A stretch of DNA of 64,000 nucleotides from assembly GCA_900317155.1 (NCBI GenBank), contig ONFO01000006.1, forward strand, positions 56,064 through 120,063, in the 5' to 3' direction. The position numbers and the translations under genes were made by a program. Below are positions 25,577 to 33,738 of the stretch, one piece after another (position 1 is the first letter of the stretch; every line of letters starts with the position of its first letter). The notes beneath the pieces were generated by a model. The model had not been told where the DNA came from and ran no database searches. It saw only the letters and a program-made list of their open reading frames with translations. The DNA is from an uncultured Bacteroidales bacterium. GTDB lineage: Bacteria > Bacteroidota > Bacteroidia > Bacteroidales > F082.

Positions 25577-25819
25577 CTAAGATTTCTTTGTGTATTTTTC
25601 AATCAGTTCATACAAGTCGCCGACGGTTTTAGCGTTGGCCATTTCGTCTTCGGAGAATTTCACGTTGAATTCGCGCTCCAACATCATGGAAAGCTCCACG
25701 AAATCAAGTGAATCAGCACCCAAGTCGTTGAAAAGATGCTTCTCTGGAGTGATTTCTTTCTCCTCAAGTTTCATCTTGGATGCGATTAACGCCCGTGCCT
25801 TGTCTTGAATCCTTGACAT
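25577..25819 (-). CDS. acpP: Acyl carrier protein
   Basis: The 80-residue acidic helical protein has the phosphopantetheine attachment motif GADSLDFVEL; Ser37 carries the prosthetic group. It carries growing acyl chains for the neighbouring FabH, FabF, FabZ and FabG enzymes. Length and the helix pattern (IQDKARALIASKM; KTVGDLYELIEKY) are typical of AcpP. It lies 42 bases downstream of the dehydratase gene. It could be the housekeeping ACP or one dedicated to this cluster; the window cannot tell which. Confidence 0.9.
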   Translation of the reverse strand: MSRIQDKARALIASKMKLEEKEITPEKHLFNDLGADSLDFVELSMMLEREFNVKFSEDEMANAKTVGDLYELIEKYTKKS

Positions 25820-25820
25820 T

Positions 25821-25861
25821 TCAAATTGAAGATTTAAGATTTAAGATTTAAAATTCAAGAT
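25821..25861. repeat. AT-rich short tandem repeats between fabZ and acpP
   Basis: Consecutive seven- to nine-base units of the type GATTTAA / AATTCAA fill the intergenic gap. The same units occupy the fabF-fabZ, fabH-fabF and acpP-fabG gaps. Confidence 0.6.
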
Positions 25862-26293
25862 TCACTGTTTGTTCCGAGTGTCGGGGAGCAAGGCAAACGA
25901 AAGCTCGCCTTTGACGCACATCTTGCCACCCACGCTGAGCACGGCGGAGCAGATGTAGATATTGCGCATGTGATAGGTCAGCGTGGCTTCCACCTCGACG
26001 GTATCGCCCGGCTTAACACTGTTCTTGAAGCGCACCTTGTCGATGCCTGTGTAGAAGGTCAACTTGCCGATGAGGTCGTCCTTCATCAGCAGGGCACACG
26101 ACTGAGCCATAATTTCGCAAAGGATGACGCCAGGCACTACGGGTTCGCCCGGGAAATGGCCTTGCAGGAAGAACTCCTCGCCCGTCACATGGTATTTGGA
26201 ATGGGCAACATGGTTTTCATCGAGGGTCATCTCATCGACCAAAAGCATAGGCTCGCGGTGCGGGAGATACTGTTTGATTTCGTCTCTGTTCAT
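25862..26293 (-). CDS. fabZ: 3-hydroxyacyl-ACP dehydratase, FabZ type
   Basis: The 143-residue protein is a single hot-dog domain. It has HREPMLLVD at residues 12-20 and GHFPGEPVVPGVI, containing the catalytic His. The catalytic Glu follows in CEIMAQS. It dehydrates 3-hydroxyacyl-ACP in the elongation cycle. Size and motif order match FabZ better than the longer FabA. It lies between fabF and acpP with gaps of about 40 bases filled by AT-rich repeats. No membrane segment is present. A dedicated role of this cluster in a special lipid cannot be excluded. Confidence 0.88.
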   Translation of the reverse strand: MNRDEIKQYLPHREPMLLVDEMTLDENHVAHSKYHVTGEEFFLQGHFPGEPVVPGVILCEIMAQSCALLMKDDLIGKLTFYTGIDKVRFKNSVKPGDTVEVEATLTYHMRNIYICSAVLSVGGKMCVKGELSFALLPDTRNKQ

Positions 26294-26294
26294 A

Positions 26295-26333
26295 TTGTTG
26301 ATTTAAAATTTCAAATTTAAGATTTAAAGATTA
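26295..26333. repeat. AT-rich short tandem repeats between fabF and fabZ
   Basis: Units such as GATTTAAAATTTCAAATTT fill the 40-base gap. They resemble those in the other junctions of the fatty acid cluster. Confidence 0.6.
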
Positions 26334-27563
26334 TCAGATTTTTCGGATAGCCAAGCAAGCATTATGTCCGCCGAAGCCCAAGGAATTGGAAATAGCTATA
26401 TCCAAATTCACCTTGAGCGGATTGTTGGGCGTGTAGTCAAGGTCGCACTCGGGGTCGGGTTCGTCCAAATTGATGGTTGGGGGAACGGTGTTGTTGTTCA
26501 ATGCCATCACACTGATGATGAGCTCGATGGCACCTGCAGCACCGAGAGCATGGCCCATTTCCGATTTGGTGGAGCTGATGTGTGCCTTGTAAGCCTCATC
26601 ACCCATCGCAATCTTAATGGCGCGGGTTTCACCGCTGTCGTTCATTGGGGTACCTGTGCCATGTGCGTTGATATAAATGCTCTCACCTGCCTTAAACTGA
26701 GCTTCATCCAAAGCCTGCTTAATTGCCAAACTTTGAGTCGTGCCGTCGGGACGGGGAGCCGTGCTGTGGTATGCATCGCAGCTGTTACCATAGCCGCAAA
26801 GCTCAGCGTAGATCTTCGCACCACGCTTCTTGGCGTGTTCGTATTCCTCAAGCAACACAATACCTGAACCTTCAGCAATGACAAAACCAGCGCGGTTTTT
26901 GTTGAACGGTAAGGAAGCATGTTTCGGGTCTTCAGCTTTCGTCAAAGCCTTGCAGTTGGCAAAGCCGCCGATAGACACGGGGTTGATGCCTGCCTCCGAA
27001 CCACCTGCGATGATGGCATCGGCATAACCATGCTTGATGGCGCGATAGGCCTCACCGATACTGTGTGTACCCGTGGCGCAAGCCGTCACGATGGGCACGC
27101 AGGGGCCTTGAGCGTTGTAGCGGATGGCCACACTGCCAGAGGCTTGGTTGCCAATCATGGTCGGAATCATCAAAGGAGAAATCCAACGCGCACCTTCATC
27201 ATAATAGGTCTTGACGCCCTTCATAATGGTGTCGAAGCCACCGATGCCAGAGCCGACATACACACCCAAACGACTGGGGTCCATCTGCATGTCTTCATTG
27301 TCTTTCATAGCTTGATAGGCAGCGGCCAAAGTATAAACCGCAAAACGGTCGTTACGTTTGACAAAAGCCTTATCGACGCCACAAGCCTCGGGGTTGAAGT
27401 CTTTCAACTCGGCTGCAATCTTCACGGGAAGCTCGGTGGTATCGAATGATTTGATGAAGTCGATGCCACAATAGCCCTTCATCAGGTTATCCCAAATGAT
27501 CGACAGGTCGTTGCCAATCGGCGAAACGGCACCCATACCGGTTATTACTACTCTTCTATTCAT
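26334..27563 (-). CDS. fabF: 3-oxoacyl-ACP synthase II, FabF type
   Basis: The 409-residue condensing enzyme has the thiolase-fold start RRVVITGMGAVSPIGN. The nucleophile Cys162 is in TACATGTHSIG. The two catalytic histidines lie in INAHGTGTPMND and MGHALGAAGAIE, and GFGGHNACLAI closes the sequence. It elongates acyl-ACP with malonyl-ACP. All active residues are present, so this is not a chain-length factor. It is 31 bases downstream of fabH, separated by AT-rich repeats. Confidence 0.92.
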   Translation of the reverse strand: MNRRVVITGMGAVSPIGNDLSIIWDNLMKGYCGIDFIKSFDTTELPVKIAAELKDFNPEACGVDKAFVKRNDRFAVYTLAAAYQAMKDNEDMQMDPSRLGVYVGSGIGGFDTIMKGVKTYYDEGARWISPLMIPTMIGNQASGSVAIRYNAQGPCVPIVTACATGTHSIGEAYRAIKHGYADAIIAGGSEAGINPVSIGGFANCKALTKAEDPKHASLPFNKNRAGFVIAEGSGIVLLEEYEHAKKRGAKIYAELCGYGNSCDAYHSTAPRPDGTTQSLAIKQALDEAQFKAGESIYINAHGTGTPMNDSGETRAIKIAMGDEAYKAHISSTKSEMGHALGAAGAIELIISVMALNNNTVPPTINLDEPDPECDLDYTPNNPLKVNLDIAISNSLGFGGHNACLAIRKI

Positions 27564-27564
27564 A

Positions 27565-27594
27565 ATTCAAAATTCAAAATTCAAAATTTAAAAT
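27565..27594. repeat. AT-rich short tandem repeats between fabH and fabF
   Basis: ATTCAAA is repeated three times and then turns into ATTTAAA units. They fill the whole gap between the two genes. Confidence 0.65.
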
Positions 27595-28548
27595 TTAAAA
27601 TTCCCATTCCCACAAGCAGGCAGCAGACACGAAACCAGCGCCAAAGGCACTCATGATAATCTTGTCGCCCTGCTTTATCTTGTTGGCTTTCAACATCTCA
27701 TCAAGCATAATCGGGATACTGGCTGAAGAGGTGTTGCCATACTTCTCAATGATGGTCGGATACTTTTCCTCGGGACCACCGATAATGTGGCGAATACCCT
27801 CGATGATGCGCTTGTTGGCCTGATGCAGCAGGAACCAAGTGATGTCCTCATGGGTCAGATGATTATAGTCCAACACATTTTGGATGTCCTTAGCTGATTC
27901 GGTGACAGCGGTTTTGAACAATTCTTTGCCTTTCATCACCAAGGGTTGGCCTTTCGTATAATGTTGTTCAAACGGTGTGGTTTCCATACCGCGTTCGTAA
28001 TACAACACATCACGGTCAGAAATCATGGTGAGCTTTACGTCTTTGAAGGCACTGCCTTCAGTCAGCACCACAGCACCAGCTCCGTCTCCAAACAGCACAC
28101 TGCAGTCTCTCTCGTGCCAGTCACAGTATTTGGTAGGCTCTTCGGCACACACTATCAAAATATTCTTGGCATGACCCGCCTTAATCATACTGTCGGCGAG
28201 CATTAGGGCATTGACAAAACCAGCACAAGCCACGTTGATGTCGAGACCTGCACAGGTAACACCGATACGCTTTTGGATAATGCAACTCAATCCAGGGGTG
28301 ACGTGTTGGTTAGCCACATTAGAGACCAAAAGGAAATCGATCTGATCGGTGCGGAGCCCTGAAGACTCGATTGCCTTATTGGCGGCTTCAACGGCCAAGT
28401 CATATAAAGTTTCAGTAGATAATAGGTGTCGGGCTTGGATACCTGTACGGGAAGAAATCCATGCATCATTGGTGTCCAAAAAAGTGGCCAAGTCGTCGTT
28501 GGTTACCGTAAGTTTCGGCAATGCGCTTCCTGTTCCAATAATTTTCAT
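27595..28548 (-). CDS. fabH: 3-oxoacyl-ACP synthase III, FabH type
   Basis: The 317-residue protein has the FabH triad: Cys108 in NVACAGFVNAL, His242 in LLHQANKRII and Asn272 in YGNTSSASIPI. It primes fatty acid synthesis by condensing acetyl- or branched acyl-CoA with malonyl-ACP. It is the first gene of the fab cluster and has a TAnnTTTG promoter at 28605-28612. Three regularly spaced copies of TTTGTGGCGAAA lie farther upstream and may bind a regulator. Confidence 0.9.
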   Translation of the reverse strand: MKIIGTGSALPKLTVTNDDLATFLDTNDAWISSRTGIQARHLLSTETLYDLAVEAANKAIESSGLRTDQIDFLLVSNVANQHVTPGLSCIIQKRIGVTCAGLDINVACAGFVNALMLADSMIKAGHAKNILIVCAEEPTKYCDWHERDCSVLFGDGAGAVVLTEGSAFKDVKLTMISDRDVLYYERGMETTPFEQHYTKGQPLVMKGKELFKTAVTESAKDIQNVLDYNHLTHEDITWFLLHQANKRIIEGIRHIIGGPEEKYPTIIEKYGNTSSASIPIMLDEMLKANKIKQGDKIIMSAFGAGFVSAACLWEWEF

Positions 28549-28604
28549 TTTTGTTTTCGATTAAATGATTAAAATTAAAATTGTTTTCGGTTGTAAAAAC
28601 GTTG

Positions 28605-28612
28605 CAAAAGTA
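28605..28612 (-). promoter_or_regulatory. -7 promoter element of the fab cluster
   Basis: CAAAAGTA on the plus strand is TACTTTTG on the minus strand, matching TAnnTTTG. It lies 57 bases upstream of the fabH ATG. A matching -33 box is not clear. Confidence 0.6.
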
Positions 28613-28657
28613 CAGCATCGTGCAACACCGTGTAGAAAATGTGTCCAAAATGGGGTT

Positions 28658-28713
28658 TTTGTGGCGAAATTCGCCCATTTGTGGCGAAATTTGGGCTTTT
28701 TTGTGGCGAAAAT
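28658..28713. repeat. Three direct repeats of TTTGTGGCGAAA upstream of fabH
   Basis: Copies of TTTGTGGCGAAAT or TTTGTGGCGAAAAT begin at 28658, 28678 and 28700, so spacing is 20 and 22 bases, about two helical turns. They lie about 45-100 bases upstream of the -7 element. The arrangement looks like an array of regulator sites. They could instead be part of the upstream gene's 3' untranslated region. Confidence 0.6.
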
Positions 28714-28724
28714 GCCAAAATGAG

Positions 28725-28755
28725 ACAAAAAGAGACGCGAAAAATCCGCGTCTCT
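28725..28755 (-). terminator. Terminator of the export/receptor operon
   Basis: Stem AGAGACGCG (28731-28739) pairs with CGCGTCTCT (28747-28755). Read on the minus strand it is followed by TTTTTGTC. It lies just past the stop of the outer-membrane receptor gene. Confidence 0.75.
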
Positions 28756-28777
28756 GGGGTGAATTACGGGCTGGTTT

Positions 28778-31231
28778 TTACATCCCACCCATGCCTTGAG
28801 GTGCACCTTGTGGGCCTTCGCCGCCTTGACGGGCCACCTGTTCCAGTTCCATCTTACCGAAGCGGAAGGTCACACCGACAGCTACACTACGGCTGTTGTA
28901 TTTGTAGGAGGAGTTCGACTGTACATACGGGCTGTTGTTCGAATGCCCAAAGCGGTTGGTGTTAAAGATGTCGTTGGCATTGACGAAAACCGACAACTTA
29001 CGATCGAAGAAATCGGCACGCAGACCCGCATCAACGCCAAAATAGCCTTGACGCTCGCTAAACAAGGATTGCGTTGGTGAACTGTAGTAGCCCGAAGCCG
29101 TCAATTCCAGTTTGTTCCACAGCTTTGCCCACATGTTGAGACGGAAACTGTAAGACCACATGTCTTTTTCATATTCATGTCCCTCATACTCCGTCTTGAT
29201 ATAGGAATCATACAGATTGGCATAGAAACGAAGGTTGAAGAAGCCGTTGGGGCGATACATCATATTGTACTCGAAGCCCGCGTTATGGCTTTTGCCGACA
29301 TTGACAGGATAACTGTAAGGAACTACGCGACCGTACAGCCAATGGTAACGAGAGACTTCTATCTTATTGACGTTGTTGGTCTTGCCGCGATAATAGGCAG
29401 ACAGACCAACAGAGCCGAAGTTGTCCCAATACTTGGTCCAGCCTGCCTCAATGGAGTTGGTGAAGACGCGATCCAAATCGGGGTTGCCACTGCTGTAGCT
29501 GTCCTCGTTGTACATGGGGAAACGACTCAACTGCTCGGCTCCAGGCGCAGCAATGCGGCGCGTGTAGCTCAAACTGAAGTTGTGCATTGACTTGGTGCGA
29601 TAAGACAGGTGAAGCGAAGGTCTCAGGCTGAAGAAATGCTTATTGAAGTTGTATTGCGACGAGTCGGGATAAGCACCTTTGACCAGCTCGCTGACAAAGC
29701 GGATTCCCGGCTTCACAGTGAAACCGCCAAACTTATGCTGTAAGGTGATAAAGGCTTCGTTGTTCAATTCTGTGAACTTGGCATTGTAGGTACGGTAGAC
29801 GTCTTTGTCCCACTCCCATGCCTCTTTATCCGAATTAGGATTGATCACAGTGTCAGTAACAAGACTTTGATGCTCAGGATCATAACCAATAGTATAACCC
29901 ACCGAAATCTCTCCGTTCTCAGAATAAGGACGGTTGTAGACAATCTCGCCCTCGACACCTGTGGAATGGTAGGAGCTGTTTTGACGCAACACACGGGTGT
30001 AGTCCATGGGCAAAGTGAATTTCCTTGTTGCTTCGCCATCTTCACGTCCACCAAAGCTCATTCCATTGACACTAACTGAGAGGTTATGACCTTCATTGTT
30101 GAACTTGTGCTGGTAATACAGGCCATAATTAGCGAAGTATTGACTGTTTCTGCCATTAGTGCTTTCGCGCATATCGGTGGTCAGCACATTGGGCAGATAC
30201 TCCTCTCTAAAGAAAGAGGTGTTGTTGGTAGCGTCACCCCAATTGGGCCATCCGCTCAACCAAACATTCAAACTATTCGCTGTATCAATCTCATAATCCA
30301 AGCTGAAGAAACCGCCCGCGCCATACATATTGTTTTTGAAAAGCGTACTATCGATTTCATGATTGGCAAGAGCTCCGCTCGAATCGAATAGCGACTGATC
30401 TATGAAGGAATTGCCTTTCCAATCGGAATAGCTACCGTTGATGTAGGCATTGACCGTCAGCTTTTCGTTCGACCAAACGTAGGAAGCCCAAGGGTCAATA
30501 TAAGGATGGGTTGAGACGTTCACGCCGAAGCTGAAGAACTCGTTTTTCTGGATTTTGGCGTTGGTCACGATGTTGATGATGCCGTCGGCGTTGGAACCGT
30601 AACGCGCCGAGGGATTGGTGATGACCTCTACATGGTCGATGCTGTTGGCAGGCAGTGTCTGAATATAGGTCTTGAGGTTTTCGGCGGTCATGTGTGAGGG
30701 CTTGTCATTGATCCACACCTCTACACTTGATGTGCCACGAAGACTGATGTTGCCTTCCACGTCAACCTCTACGCCTGGAGCGTTTTGCAAAGCATCTGAA
30801 AGCGTACCCGTCTGAATGCTGTTGTCTTCGGCAACATTATACATGGTCTTCTCCCCTTCCACGGCAAATAAAGGCCGTTTCTCTGTGATAGTCACTTCAC
30901 CGAGTTTGGTAGAGCCTTCCTTAAGTTTAAGTTGACCAAGGTCTTGGTTACCCTTGACGGTCAGTTCCTGCTCGAAGGTTTGAAAACCGATGGCCGAGAC
31001 CGCCAAACGGTAATCACCATTAGGTGCCAAAAGTTCAAAACGTCCTTTGTCGTCGGAAGCGGCACCGCTCACAAAGACGCTGTCGGCTTGGCGGAACAGA
31101 CCCACATTGACGAAAGGAATGCCTTTGCCATTGGCTTCCTCGATGATGGTTCCCGTCACTTTGCTTTGTGCCATTCCTGACAAGACGAAGCACCCTAAGA
31201 GTGCAAAAAGGATATAAAAACGTTTGTTCAT
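28778..31231 (-). CDS. TonB-dependent-receptor-like outer membrane protein (OMP_b-brl_3 type)
   Basis: The 817-residue protein has a Sec signal peptide (ends SGMAQ), then a carboxypeptidase-regulatory-like domain (about 22-110; GTIIEEANGKGIPFVNV and GRFELLAPNGDYRLAV). A plug domain (about 115-230; LSDALQNAPGVEVD and DGIINIVTNAK) and a long beta-barrel follow. This matches the OMP_b-brl_3 group of TonB-dependent-like receptors. The C-terminus is an unusual Gly/Gln/Met-rich tail (QGGEGPQGAPQGMGGM) after the last barrel strand. It follows tolC by about 70 bases and may belong to the same transcript. Ligand unknown. Confidence 0.87.
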   Translation of the reverse strand: MNKRFYILFALLGCFVLSGMAQSKVTGTIIEEANGKGIPFVNVGLFRQADSVFVSGAASDDKGRFELLAPNGDYRLAVSAIGFQTFEQELTVKGNQDLGQLKLKEGSTKLGEVTITEKRPLFAVEGEKTMYNVAEDNSIQTGTLSDALQNAPGVEVDVEGNISLRGTSSVEVWINDKPSHMTAENLKTYIQTLPANSIDHVEVITNPSARYGSNADGIINIVTNAKIQKNEFFSFGVNVSTHPYIDPWASYVWSNEKLTVNAYINGSYSDWKGNSFIDQSLFDSSGALANHEIDSTLFKNNMYGAGGFFSLDYEIDTANSLNVWLSGWPNWGDATNNTSFFREEYLPNVLTTDMRESTNGRNSQYFANYGLYYQHKFNNEGHNLSVSVNGMSFGGREDGEATRKFTLPMDYTRVLRQNSSYHSTGVEGEIVYNRPYSENGEISVGYTIGYDPEHQSLVTDTVINPNSDKEAWEWDKDVYRTYNAKFTELNNEAFITLQHKFGGFTVKPGIRFVSELVKGAYPDSSQYNFNKHFFSLRPSLHLSYRTKSMHNFSLSYTRRIAAPGAEQLSRFPMYNEDSYSSGNPDLDRVFTNSIEAGWTKYWDNFGSVGLSAYYRGKTNNVNKIEVSRYHWLYGRVVPYSYPVNVGKSHNAGFEYNMMYRPNGFFNLRFYANLYDSYIKTEYEGHEYEKDMWSYSFRLNMWAKLWNKLELTASGYYSSPTQSLFSERQGYFGVDAGLRADFFDRKLSVFVNANDIFNTNRFGHSNNSPYVQSNSSYKYNSRSVAVGVTFRFGKMELEQVARQGGEGPQGAPQGMGGM

Positions 31232-31304
31232 AGCTCTTTTAAGTTGAAAAATTGAAGTTCGTGTTTAATTAATTTAATTGACTAACAATGATTGATTCGA
31301 ATTA

Positions 31305-32621
31305 TTATTTCACATTCCTATAATACTCAATGATTTTGCAACGGTAAAGGTATTCGTAACGCGCTTGCAGCAAGTCAGATTCGGCCTTGTGGTAGCGGAT
31401 TTTGCTCTCATTGAGTTCCAAGAGGGTCTTTTTCCCCATCTCAAAACCTGCATTGGCGTATTCGTAGGCGACGCGCGAAGCCTCCAAACTGTTTTCCATG
31501 GCGGTCATTTTCTGTTCGGCGGCCTTGGCGTTGCCGTAGGCTTGCTGGATTTCTTTACGCAGCGTTTTCTCGGTGTTTTCGAGGTTGAGCTCTTCGTCGG
31601 CGATGGAAAGCTCGGTCATCTTCACGCGGTATTTTGTCTTCATTCCGTTAAAAATCGGGATGTTGAGCGAAACGCCGAGTTGCGTCCTGCTGTTGCGCTT
31701 CAACTGCTCGTTGACGGGCGTGTTGGGATAGTTTTCGGAGAAATAACGGTAAAGCCCATTGGAATAGCCTGCGTAGAAACCCAACGTGGGAAGCCATGCC
31801 GACTTACTGGCTTTCAGGTCGTAATGACTCTTTTGCAAACGCAAGCGTGCGGCTTCCATAGCGGGTTGGTTCTGCAAAGCGTATGCGATGGTGGATTGCG
31901 GTGTGTAGGAAAGCGGTTCCTGATTGGCGAAGAATGCTTCCGGCTCGCTGATTTCAAAGCCCTCACTGTCTTCAATTTCAAGAACTTGTGTCAGAGTAAG
32001 CAAACTCAGTGCCAAATCGGTCTCTGCCTGAGTGAGTGTGGCTTGGTCTAAGGCGAGCTGGGCCTGGCTTTCGTAGACATCGGCCTCGGCCAGGCGACCG
32101 TTCTCAAAAAGCTGTTGGGTCTTTTGCAACTGCTCGGCGGAGAGTTCCTTTTGCCTGCGGGCGATTTCCACCTGCTCCTTGCCGTAAAGCACTTGCATGT
32201 AAAATGCAATCACGTTGAGTTTGAGGTTGAGTTGGGCCGCTTCCTGGTCCATCTCGCTGGCTTGCAGGTTCAACGCATCGGCTTTGGCGGTATTGTAGAG
32301 ACCCATACCCTGAAACAGCGGCAGTGAAAGATTGGCGCCAAACGAAGCCGAAGAGGAATTATCAGACACGTAAACACCTGTATATGAAGGCGATTGACCA
32401 AAGCCAAAGTATTCGCCTGCATTGGCACTCAAGGTGGGAAGCCAAGCGTTTTTGCTGGCTTTATATTGGTATTCAGCCTGCTGTCGTGCCAATTGGGTCT
32501 TTTTCAGGTCGAGGTTGTGCTCAAGGGCATAGTCGATGCACTCGTCAAGCGTCCACACCTTTTGGGCTTGGACACTGAGCATGGTCGCTATCAAGAGCGT
32601 CATTAAAAATGTGCGTTTCAT
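31305..32621 (-). CDS. TolC-family outer membrane efflux protein
   Basis: The 438-residue protein has a signal peptide (ends SVQAQ) and the OEP repeat pattern of long coiled-coil helices. WTLDECIDYALEHNLDL opens the mature part, and ALQNQPAMEAARLRLQKS opens the second half. It would form the trimeric outer-membrane channel for the MacAB-like transporter encoded just upstream. Its start overlaps the adaptor stop by four bases (ATGA), so the genes are translationally coupled. Confidence 0.92.
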   Translation of the reverse strand: MKRTFLMTLLIATMLSVQAQKVWTLDECIDYALEHNLDLKKTQLARQQAEYQYKASKNAWLPTLSANAGEYFGFGQSPSYTGVYVSDNSSSASFGANLSLPLFQGMGLYNTAKADALNLQASEMDQEAAQLNLKLNVIAFYMQVLYGKEQVEIARRQKELSAEQLQKTQQLFENGRLAEADVYESQAQLALDQATLTQAETDLALSLLTLTQVLEIEDSEGFEISEPEAFFANQEPLSYTPQSTIAYALQNQPAMEAARLRLQKSHYDLKASKSAWLPTLGFYAGYSNGLYRYFSENYPNTPVNEQLKRNSRTQLGVSLNIPIFNGMKTKYRVKMTELSIADEELNLENTEKTLRKEIQQAYGNAKAAEQKMTAMENSLEASRVAYEYANAGFEMGKKTLLELNESKIRYHKAESDLLQARYEYLYRCKIIEYYRNVK

Positions 32622-33721
32622 TTTTCTTCGGTTTTTTCGTTTCCACGGATTTTGTCGCCCACCTGCAGCCCTTCCTTGACGACAATGTTCACGCCATCGG
32701 AAAGGCCGACTTTAACAGCTTGCTTCTCAAATTGTTGCGGAGCGTCTTCCTTGGTGCAGCGATACACGTAGGTTTCGCCGTCCTCATAGCTAATACAACT
32801 TTCGGGCACAGTCACGGCGCCTTCCTCCCTGTCAAGGATGATTTCAGCGTTGGCGGAATAGCCGGCGCGAACGAAGATGTCGTCAGGCAAGATGGCACGG
32901 GCTTTCATCTCGAAGAAGACAGCACCGCTTTCTTGTGTGCCTTTGGGCGCAATGTATTCCAACACGGCATCAAACTTGCGGTCGTTCATGGCACCGATGG
33001 TCAAGGTCATGGGCATCCCCTCATGGATTTTGCCCACCTCGGTTTCGTCGAGTTTGCCCTTGAAAATCATGTCCTTCATGTTGGCGATGGTCGCAATGGT
33101 AGTGCCGTCGTTGAAGGTGTTGGAGTTGATGACCGAGTTGCCGACCTTCACGGGGATGTCGAGGATCATGCCCGATATGGTGGCCTTGATTTTTGTGTTG
33201 CTGTAGCCCGTCGCGTTCTTCGAAATGCCCTCCTTGATGATGTTCAGCTGGTCTTGGGCATTGCTGTAGCTTTCCTTAGCCTGCTGGTATTCGAGTTGCG
33301 ACTTCTCGAATTCCTCGGTGGAAATCAAGCCTTTAGCCTTCAGGTTTTGCTGACGTTGGTAGGTCTTTTCCACGTTGTCCAAGTTCATCTTGGCCACGCG
33401 CACCTGCGACTCAGCAGCGGCGAGGTTGCTCACGTCGGGGATGACCTTCACCACGGCGATGACTTCGCCTTGCTGCACCTGCTGGCCAGGCTCTTTCAGA
33501 ATTTCGGAGATGATGCCCGACACTTGGGGCTTCATGGCCACCTCGTCGCGCGGGTCGATTTGTCCCGTCACCACCGTCGATTTTTGGATGGTGTCGATTT
33601 TGACCGTCTCGATTGCATAAACAACCTCCTTCGGCCTCGATTTCTTGTAGAGGTAGACGAAAGTCCAGATGACCCCTATTCCTAACAAGATGAAAAACAG
33701 AATTTTGAAAAACTTCTTCAT
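32618..33721 (-). CDS. MacA-type periplasmic adaptor (HlyD/RND family)
   Basis: The 367-residue protein has one N-terminal membrane helix (about 5-22), a biotinyl-lipoyl-like half motif (VVTGQIDPRDEVAMKPQVSG), an alpha-hairpin of about 100 residues, and a second beta half with IKATISGMILDIPVKVG. Membrane-proximal beta strands complete the adaptor layout. It should bridge the inner-membrane ABC permeases and the TolC-like channel. It lies 17 bases after the upstream permease gene and overlaps the downstream tolC gene. Substrate is unknown. Confidence 0.92.
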   Translation of the reverse strand: MKKFFKILFFILLGIGVIWTFVYLYKKSRPKEVVYAIETVKIDTIQKSTVVTGQIDPRDEVAMKPQVSGIISEILKEPGQQVQQGEVIAVVKVIPDVSNLAAAESQVRVAKMNLDNVEKTYQRQQNLKAKGLISTEEFEKSQLEYQQAKESYSNAQDQLNIIKEGISKNATGYSNTKIKATISGMILDIPVKVGNSVINSNTFNDGTTIATIANMKDMIFKGKLDETEVGKIHEGMPMTLTIGAMNDRKFDAVLEYIAPKGTQESGAVFFEMKARAILPDDIFVRAGYSANAEIILDREEGAVTVPESCISYEDGETYVYRCTKEDAPQQFEKQAVKVGLSDGVNIVVKEGLQVGDKIRGNEKTEEK

Positions 33722-33738
33722 GGTATTGTGTTTTAATA

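Noticed and set aside
28658-28713. The three short repeats as a small CRISPR array
   Set aside because: Repeats are only about 13 bases with 7- to 9-base spacers and no cas genes; too short for CRISPR.
32609-33685. A 358-codon plus-strand open frame opposite the adaptor gene
   Set aside because: Antisense shadow of the MacA-type gene; no recognisable protein features.
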